A DNA stretch of 64,000 bases, taken from NCBI RefSeq assembly GCF_020005365.1, contig NZ_JACNML010000003.1:186001-250000 (forward strand), written 5' to 3'. The notes under the pieces are model-generated. The model was not told where the DNA came from. It worked only from the letters and a program-made list of their open reading frames with translations, and made no database searches. Position 1 is the stretch's first letter. The number at the start of each line of letters is the position of its first letter. A program made the translations under genes and the position numbers. Shown here one piece after another: positions 25,584-36,600 of this stretch. The stretch comes from Kangiella shandongensis (GTDB taxonomy: Bacteria; Pseudomonadota; Gammaproteobacteria; Enterobacterales; Kangiellaceae).

Positions 25584-26186
25584 TTATCTAATGAACTTAC
25601 TCTGCCGCAAATAACCTATCACTTCTTCGGCCAAAATTTCTACAGGTTTTCCATCAGTCCTTAGATGAATTTCTGCCTTGTCCGGCTTCTCATAGGGCGA
25701 GTCCAGACCAGTAAAATTCTTAATTTCACCTAAGCGAGCTTTTTTATATAACCCTTTAGGATCCCGCTGCTCGCAGACTTCTAGTGGCGTATCCACAAAA
25801 ACTTCGACAAACTGCCCATCTTGGAACAAGTCACGAACTTGCTGCCTATCCGCTCGAAACGGCGAGATAAATGCAGACAGAACGATAAGTCCTGAATCTG
25901 TAAATAGCTTCGCCACCTCTCCGATTCGTCGAATATTCTCTACTCGATCAGAATCATTAAAAGTCAGATCCTTATTTAAGCCATGCCTGACATTATCGCC
26001 ATCCAATAAATAACTGTGGTTATTATTCTCAAACAAAAGGCTTTCAACGGCATTAGCTACCGTTGACTTTCCCGAACCCGACAGCCCTGTGAACCATAAG
26101 ACGCAAGGTTTTTGTTGTTTTTGCTGACAACGATCCTGATGACTGACTTGATGCTGATGCCAAACGATATTTTCGCTCACACTCAC
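25584..26186 (-). CDS. cysC: adenylylsulfate (APS) kinase
   Basis: A 200-residue protein with the P-loop [15 protein letters not shown] at about 34-48 and the phospho-Ser region [13 protein letters not shown] near 111, the family hallmarks. It phosphorylates APS to PAPS, the sulfate donor for sulfotransferases. The length matches E. coli CysC (201). It follows the sulfate-type permease, cysN and cysD on the same strand. In an assimilatory setting PAPS feeds cysteine synthesis; here the surrounding sulfotransferase genes suggest a dedicated supply for glycan sulfation. Confidence 0.95.
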   Translation of the reverse strand: MSVSENIVWHQHQVSHQDRCQQKQQKPCVLWFTGLSGSGKSTVANAVESLLFENNNHSYLLDGDNVRHGLNKDLTFNDSDRVENIRRIGEVAKLFTDSGLIVLSAFISPFRADRQQVRDLFQDGQFVEVFVDTPLEVCEQRDPKGLYKKARLGEIKNFTGLDSPYEKPDKAEIHLRTDGKPVEILAEEVIGYLRQSKFIR

Positions 26187-26198
26187 CTCTTCCTGTAA

Positions 26199-27950
26199 TT
26201 AAGTTATAAAAGGAAACACTATCGGTATCATAATTAAGGCCACCACTGAAAAACAGAGTGAAACCAACCAACCTACTTTAGCAAAATCTGAAAACTTCAT
26301 ATGCCCAGCATTCATCACCATCAGGTTGGTCTGATAACCAAAAGGACTGATAAAACTGGCCGAAGCACCGTAAGCTACTGCCATGACAAATGGCATATAG
26401 CTAACACCGAGTGACTCCGCTATACCATAAGCCAGGGGGAACATTAGGGCTGCCGCCGCATTATTCGTTACAATCTCAGTAATTAACCAGGTTAGCAAAT
26501 AACAAATAATAAATGCCCAATAGACACCCACATAATCTTGTGCCGAATCGACTGACAATAAGCTCCGTACAAGCGTTGATAGCAGCTGAGCCGCTCCGAC
26601 CTGATTAAAAACATCGGCAATAGCCAAGGCCGCAGAAATAACCAACCAGATTTCCAGTGGCAAACGTCGCCGGACCTCCGTGGGAGTTAATACTTTAGCT
26701 GCAAACATGCCCATTAAATAGATCAGCAAACCGCTTAGTAGATTAACGACATTAAATGCCGCTAATACGATAACCCCGATAAAGCCACCAAATGCCAACA
26801 ACTCTTTTTTCTTTTCCAGTTGTGGCTCCAGTGCTTTTTTGTCTAAAAGAATAAAGTTTCTTTCTATATTCGGGCGTTTATAAAAATCTCGGCCAATTGC
26901 TAGTACCAGCTTATCCCCAGCTCTCAACTCCAAATTAGAAATTGAGGCTGGCAACCTCATACCATTTCGACCAACGGCAACCACAGCAGCATCGAAGTGA
27001 GCCCTGAAACTGCTCTGCTTTAAAGTTCGCCCAATTAAGGTCGAATTTGGGCTGACAATAACTTCCTTCAGGTGCTTATCCAGTAAGCCAGTACTATCAG
27101 CGAAGACAGATAGTCCGTTAATATTTGCTAATTGTTTAGCTTGAGTCACATCACCCGAAAAAATAAGTTGATCACCGGACTGTAACACCTCAGAAGGATC
27201 TGGCATGGATAAAACATCGTGTGCTCGAACAATTTCTACTAATGACAATCCAGTTAAAGAGGACAACCCTGACTGCTGCAAACTCGAACCAGCAAGCTCG
27301 CTCCCTTCTTCAACACTCGCTTCCAAGAAATATTCTTTACTGATCTCATTCGGTATTGAACTACCGCTGATCCAATAGCTGGAAATAATGACAGCGATAC
27401 CTGCTACAAACAAAATGCATATACCAACAGGAAAAAAGTCAAAGAAACCAAAGCCTTTCTCACCGTAATCGACCAGGAAACTGTTAACAATAAGATTGGT
27501 AGAAGTCCCTATCAGGGTCAATGTCCCACCGAGAATGGCGAAGAAAGATAGTGGAATAAGCAACCGTTTAGCCGGGTGACTTCGATTTGTTCGGACGGTA
27601 CTCATCAACGAGGCAACAACAGCCGTATTGTTTAAGAAAGCAGAGCTGATAGCCACCATACCGCCCATTTTAAATAAAGTGACCAACTGACTGCGGCTGA
27701 ACAAGTGGCGGCTGATCCATACTAGAATGCGTGTTTTTTCCAGTGCTAACGAGCTAACCAGAAGCAGAACAAGCGTTAATACGGCCGGATTTACGGCATG
27801 GCTAAACATCCTCTCCGAACTGACAAAGCCGGGAAAGTATAAAGCCAGGGCAGCTAATGAAAAAAGCCATGCGGGCCGAGCGATATTAATTATCAGCCCA
27901 CCAAGCATGGCTAATATCACAGCTGCAACATAAAGTTGCGCCAGATCCAT
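26199..27950 (-). CDS. SLC13-type sulfate/anion permease with two RCK_C (TrkA_C) domains
   Basis: A 583-residue membrane protein with helices at about 5-200 and 390-583. Between them are two soluble TrkA_C-like domains (about 205-285 and 290-375; [17 protein letters not shown] ends the second). The conserved [20 protein letters not shown] near 140 is the SLC13/DASS substrate and sodium-binding loop. Its repeat counterpart [20 protein letters not shown] is near 495. Proteins of this layout are often annotated as sulfate transporters. It sits between cysN and cysC with gaps of 4 and 12 bases, which strongly suggests sulfate uptake feeding the CysDNC pathway. Confidence 0.85.
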   Translation of the reverse strand: MDLAQLYVAAVILAMLGGLIINIARPAWLFSLAALALYFPGFVSSERMFSHAVNPAVLTLVLLLVSSLALEKTRILVWISRHLFSRSQLVTLFKMGGMVAISSAFLNNTAVVASLMSTVRTNRSHPAKRLLIPLSFFAILGGTLTLIGTSTNLIVNSFLVDYGEKGFGFFDFFPVGICILFVAGIAVIISSYWISGSSIPNEISKEYFLEASVEEGSELAGSSLQQSGLSSLTGLSLVEIVRAHDVLSMPDPSEVLQSGDQLIFSGDVTQAKQLANINGLSVFADSTGLLDKHLKEVIVSPNSTLIGRTLKQSSFRAHFDAAVVAVGRNGMRLPASISNLELRAGDKLVLAIGRDFYKRPNIERNFILLDKKALEPQLEKKKELLAFGGFIGVIVLAAFNVVNLLSGLLIYLMGMFAAKVLTPTEVRRRLPLEIWLVISAALAIADVFNQVGAAQLLSTLVRSLLSVDSAQDYVGVYWAFIICYLLTWLITEIVTNNAAAALMFPLAYGIAESLGVSYMPFVMAVAYGASASFISPFGYQTNLMVMNAGHMKFSDFAKVGWLVSLCFSVVALIMIPIVFPFIT

Positions 27951-27954
27951 TCAG

Positions 27955-29373
27955 TTAACTTTTCGTTATATCTTTTGCACCCCAGTGTGGGAAGTGTTTA
28001 CGAACAAGCTGGTTAAACTCAATCTCAAACTCACTGTACTCATGAGGCGATACATCATCGGCCGAATCCGTCAACGCTTCTTCAATCATACCAGCGCCAA
28101 CCGTAACATTGGTTAAACGGTCGATAACAATAAAAGCACCCGTCTTATGATTCGTTCGATAGTCATCAAACATCACCTTTTCGTTAACCGACAGATCAAC
28201 CAAACCAATCTCGTTAAGTTCTAATTGCCCGGCAGCGTGTTCCGCCATCGTATTAACATCAATACGGTGATGGATTTCATCAAACTCAGCCGTCGTCAGC
28301 TTACTATTAAATTTCACGTAATATTCGCGATGTGCTGTTAATGGTTTCTCGTGCATCCAGACCACTTTGGCGCGCATACGATTGGACACATGTGGCAAGT
28401 TGTCCTTCTTAACGATCATGTCACCGCGGCTGATATCAATCTCATCATTTAAAGTCAGGGTCACAGCAGCCGGAGCAGACGCCTCCTCAAGCTCGCCATC
28501 AAAAGTCACTATCGACTCAATCTTAGCCAGCTTGCCCGAAGGCATTGCACGAATGGTATCGCCTTTAGCGATAGTGCCTGAAGCAATGGTTCCGGCAAAG
28601 CCACGGAAATCCAAGTGTGGGCGATTGACATACTGCACCGGGAAGCGAAAATCGGTCAGATTAATATCGCTGGCGATCTCCGTCGTTTCCAGATAATGCA
28701 TTAATGGCGAACCACGGAACCACTTCATGTTCTCACTCGGGTTAACCACATTATCACCATCTAAAGCTGAAATAGGGACAAAGCGGATATCAGGAATATC
28801 CAGCGAGCCGGCCAACTCAAGATACTGATCTTGAATGTTTTTGTAGGTTTCTTGCGAGTAATCCACCAGATCCATTTTATTCACCGCCACGATAACGTGC
28901 TTAATGCCCAGTAATGAGCACAAAAAGCTGTGACGGCGGGTCTGTGTTTGTACGCCATGACGAGCATCAACCAATATGATTGCTAAGTCAGACGTGGACG
29001 CACCTGTCACCATGTTACGCGTATACTGCTCATGTCCCGGCGTATCGGCGATAATAAATTTTCGTTTATCGGTAGAGAAGTAGCGATAGGCTACATCAAT
29101 CGTAATCCCCTGCTCACGCTCAGACTGCAAGCCATCGACTAACAGCGCCAGGTCGACTTTATCGCCTGTTGTACCAGACTTTTTACTATCTTCAGTAACC
29201 GCAGCCAACTGATCTTCAAAGATCATCTTACTGTCGTGCAATAAACGACCAATCAGAGTACTTTTCCCATCATCCACGCTACCGCAGGTGATGAACCTTA
29301 ATAACTCTTTATTCTCGTGCTGCTCTAAATAAGCCAGAATATCGTTTTCAATTAGAGGTGATGCGTGCGACAT
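27955..29373 (-). CDS. cysN: sulfate adenylyltransferase subunit 1 (GTPase)
   Basis: A 472-residue EF-Tu-like GTPase with G1 GSVDDGKST near 32-40, DTPGHEQ as G3 and NKMD as G4. CysN uses GTP hydrolysis to drive CysD synthesis of APS from ATP and sulfate. No C-terminal CysC domain is fused, so APS kinase is the separate gene two positions on. The start overlaps the last base of the cysD stop, so the heterodimer partners are translationally coupled. The length matches E. coli CysN (475). Confidence 0.96.
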   Translation of the reverse strand: MSHASPLIENDILAYLEQHENKELLRFITCGSVDDGKSTLIGRLLHDSKMIFEDQLAAVTEDSKKSGTTGDKVDLALLVDGLQSEREQGITIDVAYRYFSTDKRKFIIADTPGHEQYTRNMVTGASTSDLAIILVDARHGVQTQTRRHSFLCSLLGIKHVIVAVNKMDLVDYSQETYKNIQDQYLELAGSLDIPDIRFVPISALDGDNVVNPSENMKWFRGSPLMHYLETTEIASDINLTDFRFPVQYVNRPHLDFRGFAGTIASGTIAKGDTIRAMPSGKLAKIESIVTFDGELEEASAPAAVTLTLNDEIDISRGDMIVKKDNLPHVSNRMRAKVVWMHEKPLTAHREYYVKFNSKLTTAEFDEIHHRIDVNTMAEHAAGQLELNEIGLVDLSVNEKVMFDDYRTNHKTGAFIVIDRLTNVTVGAGMIEEALTDSADDVSPHEYSEFEIEFNQLVRKHFPHWGAKDITKS

Positions 29374-30281
29374 TAGAAGTACCCCTCGATTTTCTTTTTC
29401 TCCATGGAACCCGCGCTATCGTGGTCAATCACACGGCCTTGACGCTCTGATGTTTTAGTCAAAAGCATTTCCTGAATAATCGCAGGAAGAGTATCTGCAT
29501 CAGACTCGACTGCCCCCGTCAACGGGTAGCAGCCTAAAGTACGGAAGCGAACCTTCTTCATCATCGGTTTCTCACCGTCCTCCAGCGGCATACGCTCATC
29601 ATCAACCATGATTAAAGTGCCGTCACGCTCCACCACTGGGCGCTCTTTAGCAAAGTAAAGATCTGGAATCGGTATTTTTTCCAAATAGATATATTGCCAA
29701 ATATCCAGTTCTGTCCAGTTCGACAAAGGGAAAACACGAATACTCTCACCTTTATGTACCTTACCGTTAAAGATATTCCACAATTCCGGGCGTTGGTTTT
29801 TCGGATCCCAGCGGTGTTTTTTGTCACGGAAAGAATAAACCCGCTCTTTGGCTCGGGTCTTTTCCTCATCGCGACGCGCCCCACCAAAAGCCGCATCAAA
29901 CTGGTAATGATCCAAGGCCTGCTTTAGACCTTGTGTTTTCATAATATCCGTATGAGTCGCACTACCATGCTCAAACGGACTAATATTCATTTCCAAGCCA
30001 TCTGGGTTTTTATGTACCAAAAGCTCAAAACCATAGTCTTTCGCCATTTGATCACGGAAGGCAATCATTTCCTTGAACTTCCACGTTGTATCAACGTGGA
30101 GCAAAGGGAAAGGAATTTTTCCAGGCGCAAACGCCTTCCGCGCCAAGTGTAATAATACAGACGAATCCTTACCCACAGAGTAAAGCATTACGGGTTTATC
30201 AAACTCAGCGATGACTTCTCGCATGATTTGAATGGACTCGTACTCTAACTGCTTTAAGTGGGTTAAAGCTTGATTACTCAT
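29373..30281 (-). CDS. cysD: sulfate adenylyltransferase subunit 2
   Basis: A 302-residue ATP-pyrophosphatase-fold protein, the same length as E. coli CysD. The PP-loop [15 protein letters not shown] is at about residues 36-50. The [16 protein letters not shown] segment follows near 135-150. CysD with CysN makes APS from sulfate and ATP. It is the first gene of the cysD-cysN-permease-cysC group, which lies 121 bases after the WecG-like gene on the same strand. Confidence 0.96.
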   Translation of the reverse strand: MSNQALTHLKQLEYESIQIMREVIAEFDKPVMLYSVGKDSSVLLHLARKAFAPGKIPFPLLHVDTTWKFKEMIAFRDQMAKDYGFELLVHKNPDGLEMNISPFEHGSATHTDIMKTQGLKQALDHYQFDAAFGGARRDEEKTRAKERVYSFRDKKHRWDPKNQRPELWNIFNGKVHKGESIRVFPLSNWTELDIWQYIYLEKIPIPDLYFAKERPVVERDGTLIMVDDERMPLEDGEKPMMKKVRFRTLGCYPLTGAVESDADTLPAIIQEMLLTKTSERQGRVIDHDSAGSMEKKKIEGYF

Positions 30282-30402
30282 GATAAAACCTAAATTATTA
30301 AGGGTACTGAAACTTCTCTTGTAAAGGTGACAATTTTAGTAAAAACCACGCCATCTTGATAGTTAAATTAGTTCTTTTTTATTCTGATTTTGCATATTCT
30401 GC

Positions 30403-31113
30403 CTAAAGTCGGTTGGTTAAGTGCATATAGGCATACTTAACTAAGATAAACTGCCTAAATATTCGTTTAGGCTCAGACAGTAATCGATATAACCATTCCA
30501 AATTTAGCCTTTGAAATACTTCCGGAGCTCTCTTAGCCTCACCAACAAACACATCGTATGACCCACCAACACCCATATAAAAAGCTTCGGGGTAAACCTC
30601 CCTTAATCGAGCGATTAACTTCTCCTGCTGAGGAGAGCCCATAGCAACAGTTACTATATCAGGTCTTAAATTCTGTAAATCCCGTGCTATTTCTGACTCT
30701 TCCTTAAAGTATCCATTCTTCCGGTTTAACTTTTTTAAGTTAAACTCCCCACGTAGTTTTTCAGCCGCTTTCCTATTTACCTCTTCCTTAGCACCAAGCA
30801 AATATACATGCTTGTCCGTTCGAGCCGCATCGTGCATTAACTCCACCCATAAGTCACAACCTGGAATTCTAGCGCTATTAACACCCTTTTTTTTCAAGGT
30901 CTTAACTATGGCTATTCCATCTGCATATAAAATAGTCGCAGACCTTAGGATATTATGAAACTCGTCATTATCAATGGTCATTAAGGCTTTCTCAGCATTA
31001 ATGGCGACAGCAAAGCCAGGCTTACTGCCAATGGTTTTGACAGCCTCAGTCATACTTTTGAAGGGTGTGACAGGAAGCCCCCCTACCTGACACGTGTTTG
31101 TATTATCCGGCAC
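30403..31113 (-). CDS. WecG/TagA/CpsF-family glycosyltransferase (GT26)
   Basis: A 236-residue protein. Family signatures are ATILYADGIAIVKTLKKKG (about 50-68), RIPGCDLWVELM, VYLLGAKEEVNRKAAEKL, and MGSPQQEKLIARLREVYPEAFYMGVGGSYDVFVGEAKRAPE (split here over about 153-195). GT26 enzymes add ManNAcA (WecG) or ManNAc (TagA) to undecaprenyl-PP-GlcNAc. With wecA divergently adjacent and wecB/wecC in the other operon, WecG-like ManNAcA transfer is the best guess. The C terminus (LVKYAYMHLTNRL) is the amphipathic membrane-binding tail seen in the family. A -10-like TATAAT is at 31162-31167 on the minus strand. Confidence 0.87.
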   Translation of the reverse strand: MPDNTNTCQVGGLPVTPFKSMTEAVKTIGSKPGFAVAINAEKALMTIDNDEFHNILRSATILYADGIAIVKTLKKKGVNSARIPGCDLWVELMHDAARTDKHVYLLGAKEEVNRKAAEKLRGEFNLKKLNRKNGYFKEESEIARDLQNLRPDIVTVAMGSPQQEKLIARLREVYPEAFYMGVGGSYDVFVGEAKRAPEVFQRLNLEWLYRLLSEPKRIFRQFILVKYAYMHLTNRL

Positions 31114-31421
31114 GCTTAACCTCTTAGGCGTTACTAACAGTGAAAATTATCTGCCCTTTATATTATATTTGGGGCTTTAACAGGAAACTTTTATAGCTAG
31201 TTTGCCCGGTTGAGCAAAATTCTGGGCTAACGCTCCTCTTTTAAGTGAACCGAAGCATTTTGATAGTTTACTTCTTCTTCCATAAACAGTACTTAGTTGC
31301 TGTTCAAAGTATACTTTATCTAGATAATAGCTTTTTTTGACCTAGTACACTTTCAGTTAGAATTATACATGCTATAATCCGCTCGCGAAACCGCCAATAA
31401 TAATTTAACTTTCATCATCTT
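31114..31421. promoter_or_regulatory. 308-bp divergent promoter region between the wecG-like gene and wecA
   Basis: This gene-free stretch carries a plus-strand promoter (31351-31378) toward wecA and a TATAAT (31162-31167, minus) toward the WecG-like gene. I see no JUMPstart or ops sequence here, so this pair of transcripts may escape RfaH control. Confidence 0.5.
31351..31378 (+). promoter_or_regulatory. promoter of wecA
   Basis: A perfect -10 TATAAT (31373-31378) follows TTTCAG (31351-31356, three of six) after 16 bases. A GC-rich stretch (CCGCTCGCG) comes next. The start point would be near 31385, about 37 bases before the ATG. Confidence 0.5.
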
Positions 31422-32540
31422 ATGGACATACCAAACCACGCATTATTACAAGCAGAAGGATTTGTAGCTTTAGTAGTAGTTTTAGCTACGATACCCATTT
31501 TAAGACGTTTTGCTCCAAAGCTCGGTTTAGTAGATCATCCCGGTGGTAGAAAAAGACAATGCACGCCAACACCCTTGGTTGGCGGCGTAGCTGTATTTAT
31601 CGCCTTACTTATTGTCTTACTTGACGGCGACCTCTACTTACAATACCCGGGGTTCACTACTGGTATAACCTCTCTTTTCGTTATAGGATTACTCGACGAT
31701 AGACATGATCTAGGTGCAGAACTTCGGTTTGTTGCTCAGGCAGTGATTGTTTCTGTTGCGTTAAGCATGGATGGAATATGGCTTGAGTCAATAGGAAGCT
31801 ACACCGGAACACAATTTGAGCTAGGCATTTTAAAATATCCGATAACGGTGCTCTCAGTGTTAGGCGTTATCAATGCAATTAATATGCTCGACGGATTAGA
31901 CGGTTTAGCATCAGGAGTTGTCGCTCTTACCCTATTTTTTATACTTGGCTTCTCCATTGAAAGCCAGAGCTCCATAATAACATTGTCCAGTACATTATTA
32001 GGGGCAACTCTAGGTTTTTGGCTCTATAACTATAGATTTCCATGGAGAACTAGAGCGAGCGTTTTCATGGGTGACTCAGGAACAATTCTCCTAGGTTTTG
32101 CGCTCCCATACATAGCTATAAATTTAACACTCCCAAGCAAAACAACCATAGCTCTAGAGCCGGCCTACCTTTTATGGTTATTCGCTCTCCCCCTATGGGA
32201 TATTACAACCGTTCTTATTAAACGTGTCAAGGCTGGTAGATCACCCTTTTTAGCGGGCAGGGATCATATTCATCATATTTTACTCAGTCACAACTTAAGT
32301 GTGAGACAGACAGTTTTATTAATTTACTGTATTAGTCTGCTAGCTTTATCTCTCGGCACCTCGTTGCACTACTTCAAATTTGGCTCAATAGGTCTTTATA
32401 CTATTTTCTTATTAACATTATATATCTATGTTAAGCTTGTATACCGATTTGAAGGTAAGCTGATGTCTCAATCTGCCGAAGTTATAGACTTCAAAGCTGC
32501 TACCGATGCAAAGAAAGATAAACTAAATAAGAAGATTTAA
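31422..32540 (+). CDS. wecA: WecA-type undecaprenyl-phosphate N-acetylglucosamine-1-phosphate transferase
   Basis: A 372-residue polytopic membrane protein of the MraY/WecA superfamily. The catalytic DDR (GLLDDRHDLG, about 90-99), INMLDGLDGLASG (about 154-166) and the cytoplasmic GRDHIHH motif (about 284-290) are all present. The histidine-rich loop and NxxNxxDG pattern fit WecA/WbpL rather than MraY. It transfers GlcNAc-1-P (or a related HexNAc-1-P) to undecaprenyl phosphate. It is the only biosynthetic gene of the locus on the plus strand and splits the minus-strand gene run. It converges on the sulfotransferase gene with 56 bases between the stops and no clear terminator. Confidence 0.9.
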   Translation: MDIPNHALLQAEGFVALVVVLATIPILRRFAPKLGLVDHPGGRKRQCTPTPLVGGVAVFIALLIVLLDGDLYLQYPGFTTGITSLFVIGLLDDRHDLGAELRFVAQAVIVSVALSMDGIWLESIGSYTGTQFELGILKYPITVLSVLGVINAINMLDGLDGLASGVVALTLFFILGFSIESQSSIITLSSTLLGATLGFWLYNYRFPWRTRASVFMGDSGTILLGFALPYIAINLTLPSKTTIALEPAYLLWLFALPLWDITTVLIKRVKAGRSPFLAGRDHIHHILLSHNLSVRQTVLLIYCISLLALSLGTSLHYFKFGSIGLYTIFLLTLYIYVKLVYRFEGKLMSQSAEVIDFKAATDAKKDKLNKKI

Positions 32541-32596
32541 AGCCAAAGTAATTGCATTTTCAGATTACCTTCTAACAACCGAGGTGGTTCAGAAAT

Positions 32597-33655
32597 TTAC
32601 CTAAAGGACAAATCTGCTCTGAGCAACTTACTTGTAAGCCAACTTGATGGCAAAGCTGCTTTATTATAAACGTATATTTTTGAAGGGTTCTCTTTTATTA
32701 ATGAATTAGCAAGTCTGACGGAGGCAGATAAATTAAACAGTATTTTTGATTTAATATCTTTGTTAATTGGTATAACTTTAACCCCACCTTTACTATGAAG
32801 ACTATCCCACCTGCTCATATTAATCCCGTCAATTATAAATACAGTAACAACAGCTTCAATATTGCTAAATTTATCCAACTCATTTTCAAAAAAAACGCTT
32901 TCAAATGAACCATTTAAAACAACACAAACCCTCTTTACAAAGTGATTAGCGTATAGTTCGACATCACCCCTGTATGCTTCTTCTAATGTGCTATGTATAT
33001 CCTTATCGTTTAGAAAAGAATCTACTGAAGGGAGGCCCATTTTAGCTTTTTGTGAATCGATAATTTCTTGAGCTGTCAAATCAGCGGCCTCGGTAGCATA
33101 TCTTCTTAATTTTGAAGTGGCATTTAATTTCTTTTTAAAGTATTTATTAGCAAAGGTTTCGCCGAAGAGTTCTGAAGTATCTTTGTGGAGGTCTTCAAGT
33201 TTAATAATTTTATTATAATTAATGTTACTTAAGTGGCTTTTCTGTGACCACAGATGACTATCCAAGTCTTTACTTCCAGCCTCCATTACATAGTCATTAA
33301 CAAAACGTCTAAAAGTTACTTGTTCTGATTTACAAGCAAGATACTTTTCAACCTTTTCATGGAATTCAGTTTTTCTGTTAAGCCTTGTAACAAATTGATT
33401 CAAGTAAGCCGAAACGACCCTTTCTAAGGGCTCTCTAATCACAACAATTCTATACTTGGATAACTTTGCCTTTTGCGGTGATACATAATGATATTTTCTC
33501 ATGAAAGTTATAGGGTTGGTGTCACTCTCAAATTGATATTGTGACTCATTAACAAAAACCTGCTTCCATGAGGTGCATGCATTCTTTCGGATATAAAGGT
33601 AGGAAATATCAATGCCATCGATAGTAATTTGATAATGGTTTGCTCTATTACGCAT
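32597..33655 (-). CDS. carbohydrate sulfotransferase (Sulfotransfer_2-like) with an unassigned C-terminal domain
   Basis: A 352-residue protein. The PAPS loop is YLYIRKNACTSWKQVF (about 20-35). The 3'-phosphate motif is IVVIREPLERVVSAYLNQF (about 70-88). Together they identify a Golgi-type sulfotransferase fold spanning about residues 1-235. A second segment of about 115 residues (from RVCVVLNGSFESVFF) follows. It resembles the first Rossmann half of a GT-B glycosyltransferase but has no donor-binding half. It is the last gene of the 53.6-32.6 kb operon and abuts the inverted wecA gene, so a truncated fusion is possible. The domain could equally be a short acceptor-binding module. Confidence 0.8.
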   Translation of the reverse strand: MRNRANHYQITIDGIDISYLYIRKNACTSWKQVFVNESQYQFESDTNPITFMRKYHYVSPQKAKLSKYRIVVIREPLERVVSAYLNQFVTRLNRKTEFHEKVEKYLACKSEQVTFRRFVNDYVMEAGSKDLDSHLWSQKSHLSNINYNKIIKLEDLHKDTSELFGETFANKYFKKKLNATSKLRRYATEAADLTAQEIIDSQKAKMGLPSVDSFLNDKDIHSTLEEAYRGDVELYANHFVKRVCVVLNGSFESVFFENELDKFSNIEAVVTVFIIDGINMSRWDSLHSKGGVKVIPINKDIKSKILFNLSASVRLANSLIKENPSKIYVYNKAALPSSWLTSKLLRADLSFR

Positions 33656-33659
33656 TGTC

Positions 33660-36600
33660 TTATTCTTTTAGTAAATTAATCTCTCTGTCAATTGTACTAT
33701 CGTAGCCGCATTGAATCTCGGCACGTTCCGAAGCATTACGAGAGAGGCTCTCAAACAGCTCTGGATCACGATAAATTTTCTCTATTGCATTTGCTAATGC
33801 GATATGGTCTTCTGGCTCAGTAAGCAAGCCAGACATTTCATCAACAAACTCCGGTACAGCTGCAATCCTCGTTGTAATAGGAACTAACCCTGATGACATA
33901 GCTTCTCCTCGGGAAACCCCTTGAGTATCCATCCTGGTGGGGCATAGAAAGACACCATAATCCTTATGGACTTTTGCTATTTCCTCGTGAGTTAAAAAGC
34001 CTTTTCGTAAAATGACATTCTCAAAGTCTTTTAGCGGTTGTGTTAATGATTCAAACTGAGGGCCATCACCTACTAAACAAAATTCAAGATCGTTAAAGAA
34101 CGGTCTTTTAGCCAATTCTAATATTGCTTTGACAGTTAAGTCATTAGCATAGATTGCATTAGCATATGGTCTTATGGACAGTATCTTTTTTCTTTGCTCT
34201 GGATTTTTCTTAGAGAAATTAAACAGCTTTGTATTAATAAAGTTATGTATCACTCTTACTTGTCCATTAGGAATGGATACATCGTAATCCTCAAAAACTT
34301 CGTTTCTAAAATACTCCGATACAAATACTATTTTCAAATTTGGATGTGAGTTATTTAATATTTTTTCCCAAAATGCTTTTGTATTTATGCCAACTTTCTT
34401 TAGCACGGCTCTCTCTATAGATGAGTCAAACTGAACCGCCCTTCTTTTCCAGTACTGGATATCTGCCCCATGTGTCCACACGGTTATTTTAGTATTCTCC
34501 AGATACTTCTCTAAGACACTCCATATTTTGTCATTGAGAAAGTGTACAATAATATTCTTATAGCACCCTGATGATAAAGTTCTTTCAAGTAACTTTAGAC
34601 TCCCTTCACTGACATCAATATCTTCAAACTCTCTGAATGGCTTACATGACTCCTCCGTGACCCTGAACACATCAACTGACATACCTGCTTTTTTATATGC
34701 TTTTACTCTTGAGTGTAAAAAACCAAACCTATATAAATTATCATAAGCAGGGTATTGTGGAGTGACTACTAAGTTTTCTGACTTACCCGTAATAGCAGTA
34801 GGTACCTCAAACATCTCACCGACTAATATTTGGTTTAATGCCAACTCACCAGCCCCTTTGAGTTTAATCCCCACCTTAATATATCGACAATTAAATGGAA
34901 TATCTAAAGCATTAAAGGAGCCATTTACCGGGTCTTCAGATGTTGATAGTTTATTATGGTTTTTATCATAATAACCGAAAAGTATGAAAGCACCCTCAAA
35001 TGTTATACCAGACTCTACAAAGTATTGATTATTAAATAATAGATTCACATCCTCGCGGCTGTACTTCTTGTTGAAATATATGGCTGAAAATTCTTGAGCT
35101 GGTTTATTAGATTTTACAAGGAGTTTCCCATCTTCTATCTTGAAATATAGACCTTCAGTATCTTCGGGAACAATTTCATATAGCTCTTTTGCACTTATTG
35201 AAATTATATTACCATCTGATGTTGTCTGAGCAGAAAAGTCACCAATATTTTCAGAAAGTTCGTACTGATAAATGGAATCTAACCCCAAATCCAGAGAATT
35301 AAGATCATTCACTAGAGAGTAGTCAACTTGGTCATCAACCTGAACCTCACAGTAATTGAAGGCGTCAATAGACAGAGCTTTAACTGCAATGTATTGTCTA
35401 GCTTGACTCTTCCATAGTTGTGTAATGGCACTAAGGTCTAACCTATCTTTTTCTACTAAAGTTGAAAAAACCGAGGCTTTATCAACATACCGATATTCAT
35501 TACCGTTTTCTATAAGTTGAAAACCATTATCATTATATTCGTAGTAGGTTGCTTTTGTGATAACTGGAACTTCTGAATAGGACAAGGCAAGATAAAGATC
35601 AGTTAAGTAGTTTTTCCCATAATATGCGCTTGGACTAAAAAAGGCACACACGTCAGTTCCCTTTAGGGACTTATACTTACTCAACCATGCCTCCCTACTA
35701 TTATAATAAATGATATTAGAGTTGAACTCTTCGGGCTTATCCAGAGGGCTATTTACATAAAGAAACTTACTTTTGTGATTCTGTCTTTTAAAAGATTTAA
35801 CTATTGAATCTAGCTCTTTATTGTTATTCGCCAAAGCAAAGATATGAATTCCTCGTACTCGTTCTTTTAAAGTGGTACCTGATAGTTTTGAACGAATATA
35901 ATCTAGTCTGTTACTGTATGTGTGCTGAGACAAGACTTTCCTCAATCCCTGTAATCTGTATTTCTTATAGAACAATTCACTAGCTAAAGTATCGTCTAGC
36001 TTATCTATTAATGTTTTAGGATTATCAGAAGCTAAAACTAGATCTCCAAAAAGTAGCCTCATTCCTCTCGAGTAATTACTTACCGTTATCGTATTTGATG
36101 CTAGAAGCTCAAAAACCCGACGTGCAAACATACTTTGCGACTGTTTAATGGTATTAATATTTATTCCGTAACGATAACCTTTGTAGGCTTTGTCAATTTC
36201 AGAAAAACTCAACCCTCCAAGAATATAATTTTCAAACTCAACTGGAAAGTTATAGTGAGGATGCGGCTTCTTATGGTTTCTATCATAGATATCAATACCT
36301 TTGTATGATTTTGCTAGCCTGAGAAGCCTAGAAAGATCAACCTTCCTCTCCGGGAACCTTGTGTAGTAGGAGCCTGCAAAACAAAAACGGTCTTTCCTTT
36401 CGTACTTCTCAATTGGGTTATGATATTTTGGTTGTGCAGCAAATGGTAAGGTATATACTCTCTTATGCCCTAATGACTCTTGGTATTTTGAAATGCTATC
36501 AATGTCTGTCGTAAATACATAATCAACATGCTTAGCAATAGGCAAAAAAGTATTGTGGTGTAGGGGATCTTCTTTATTCCAAAAGATTGTAGGGGTATTG

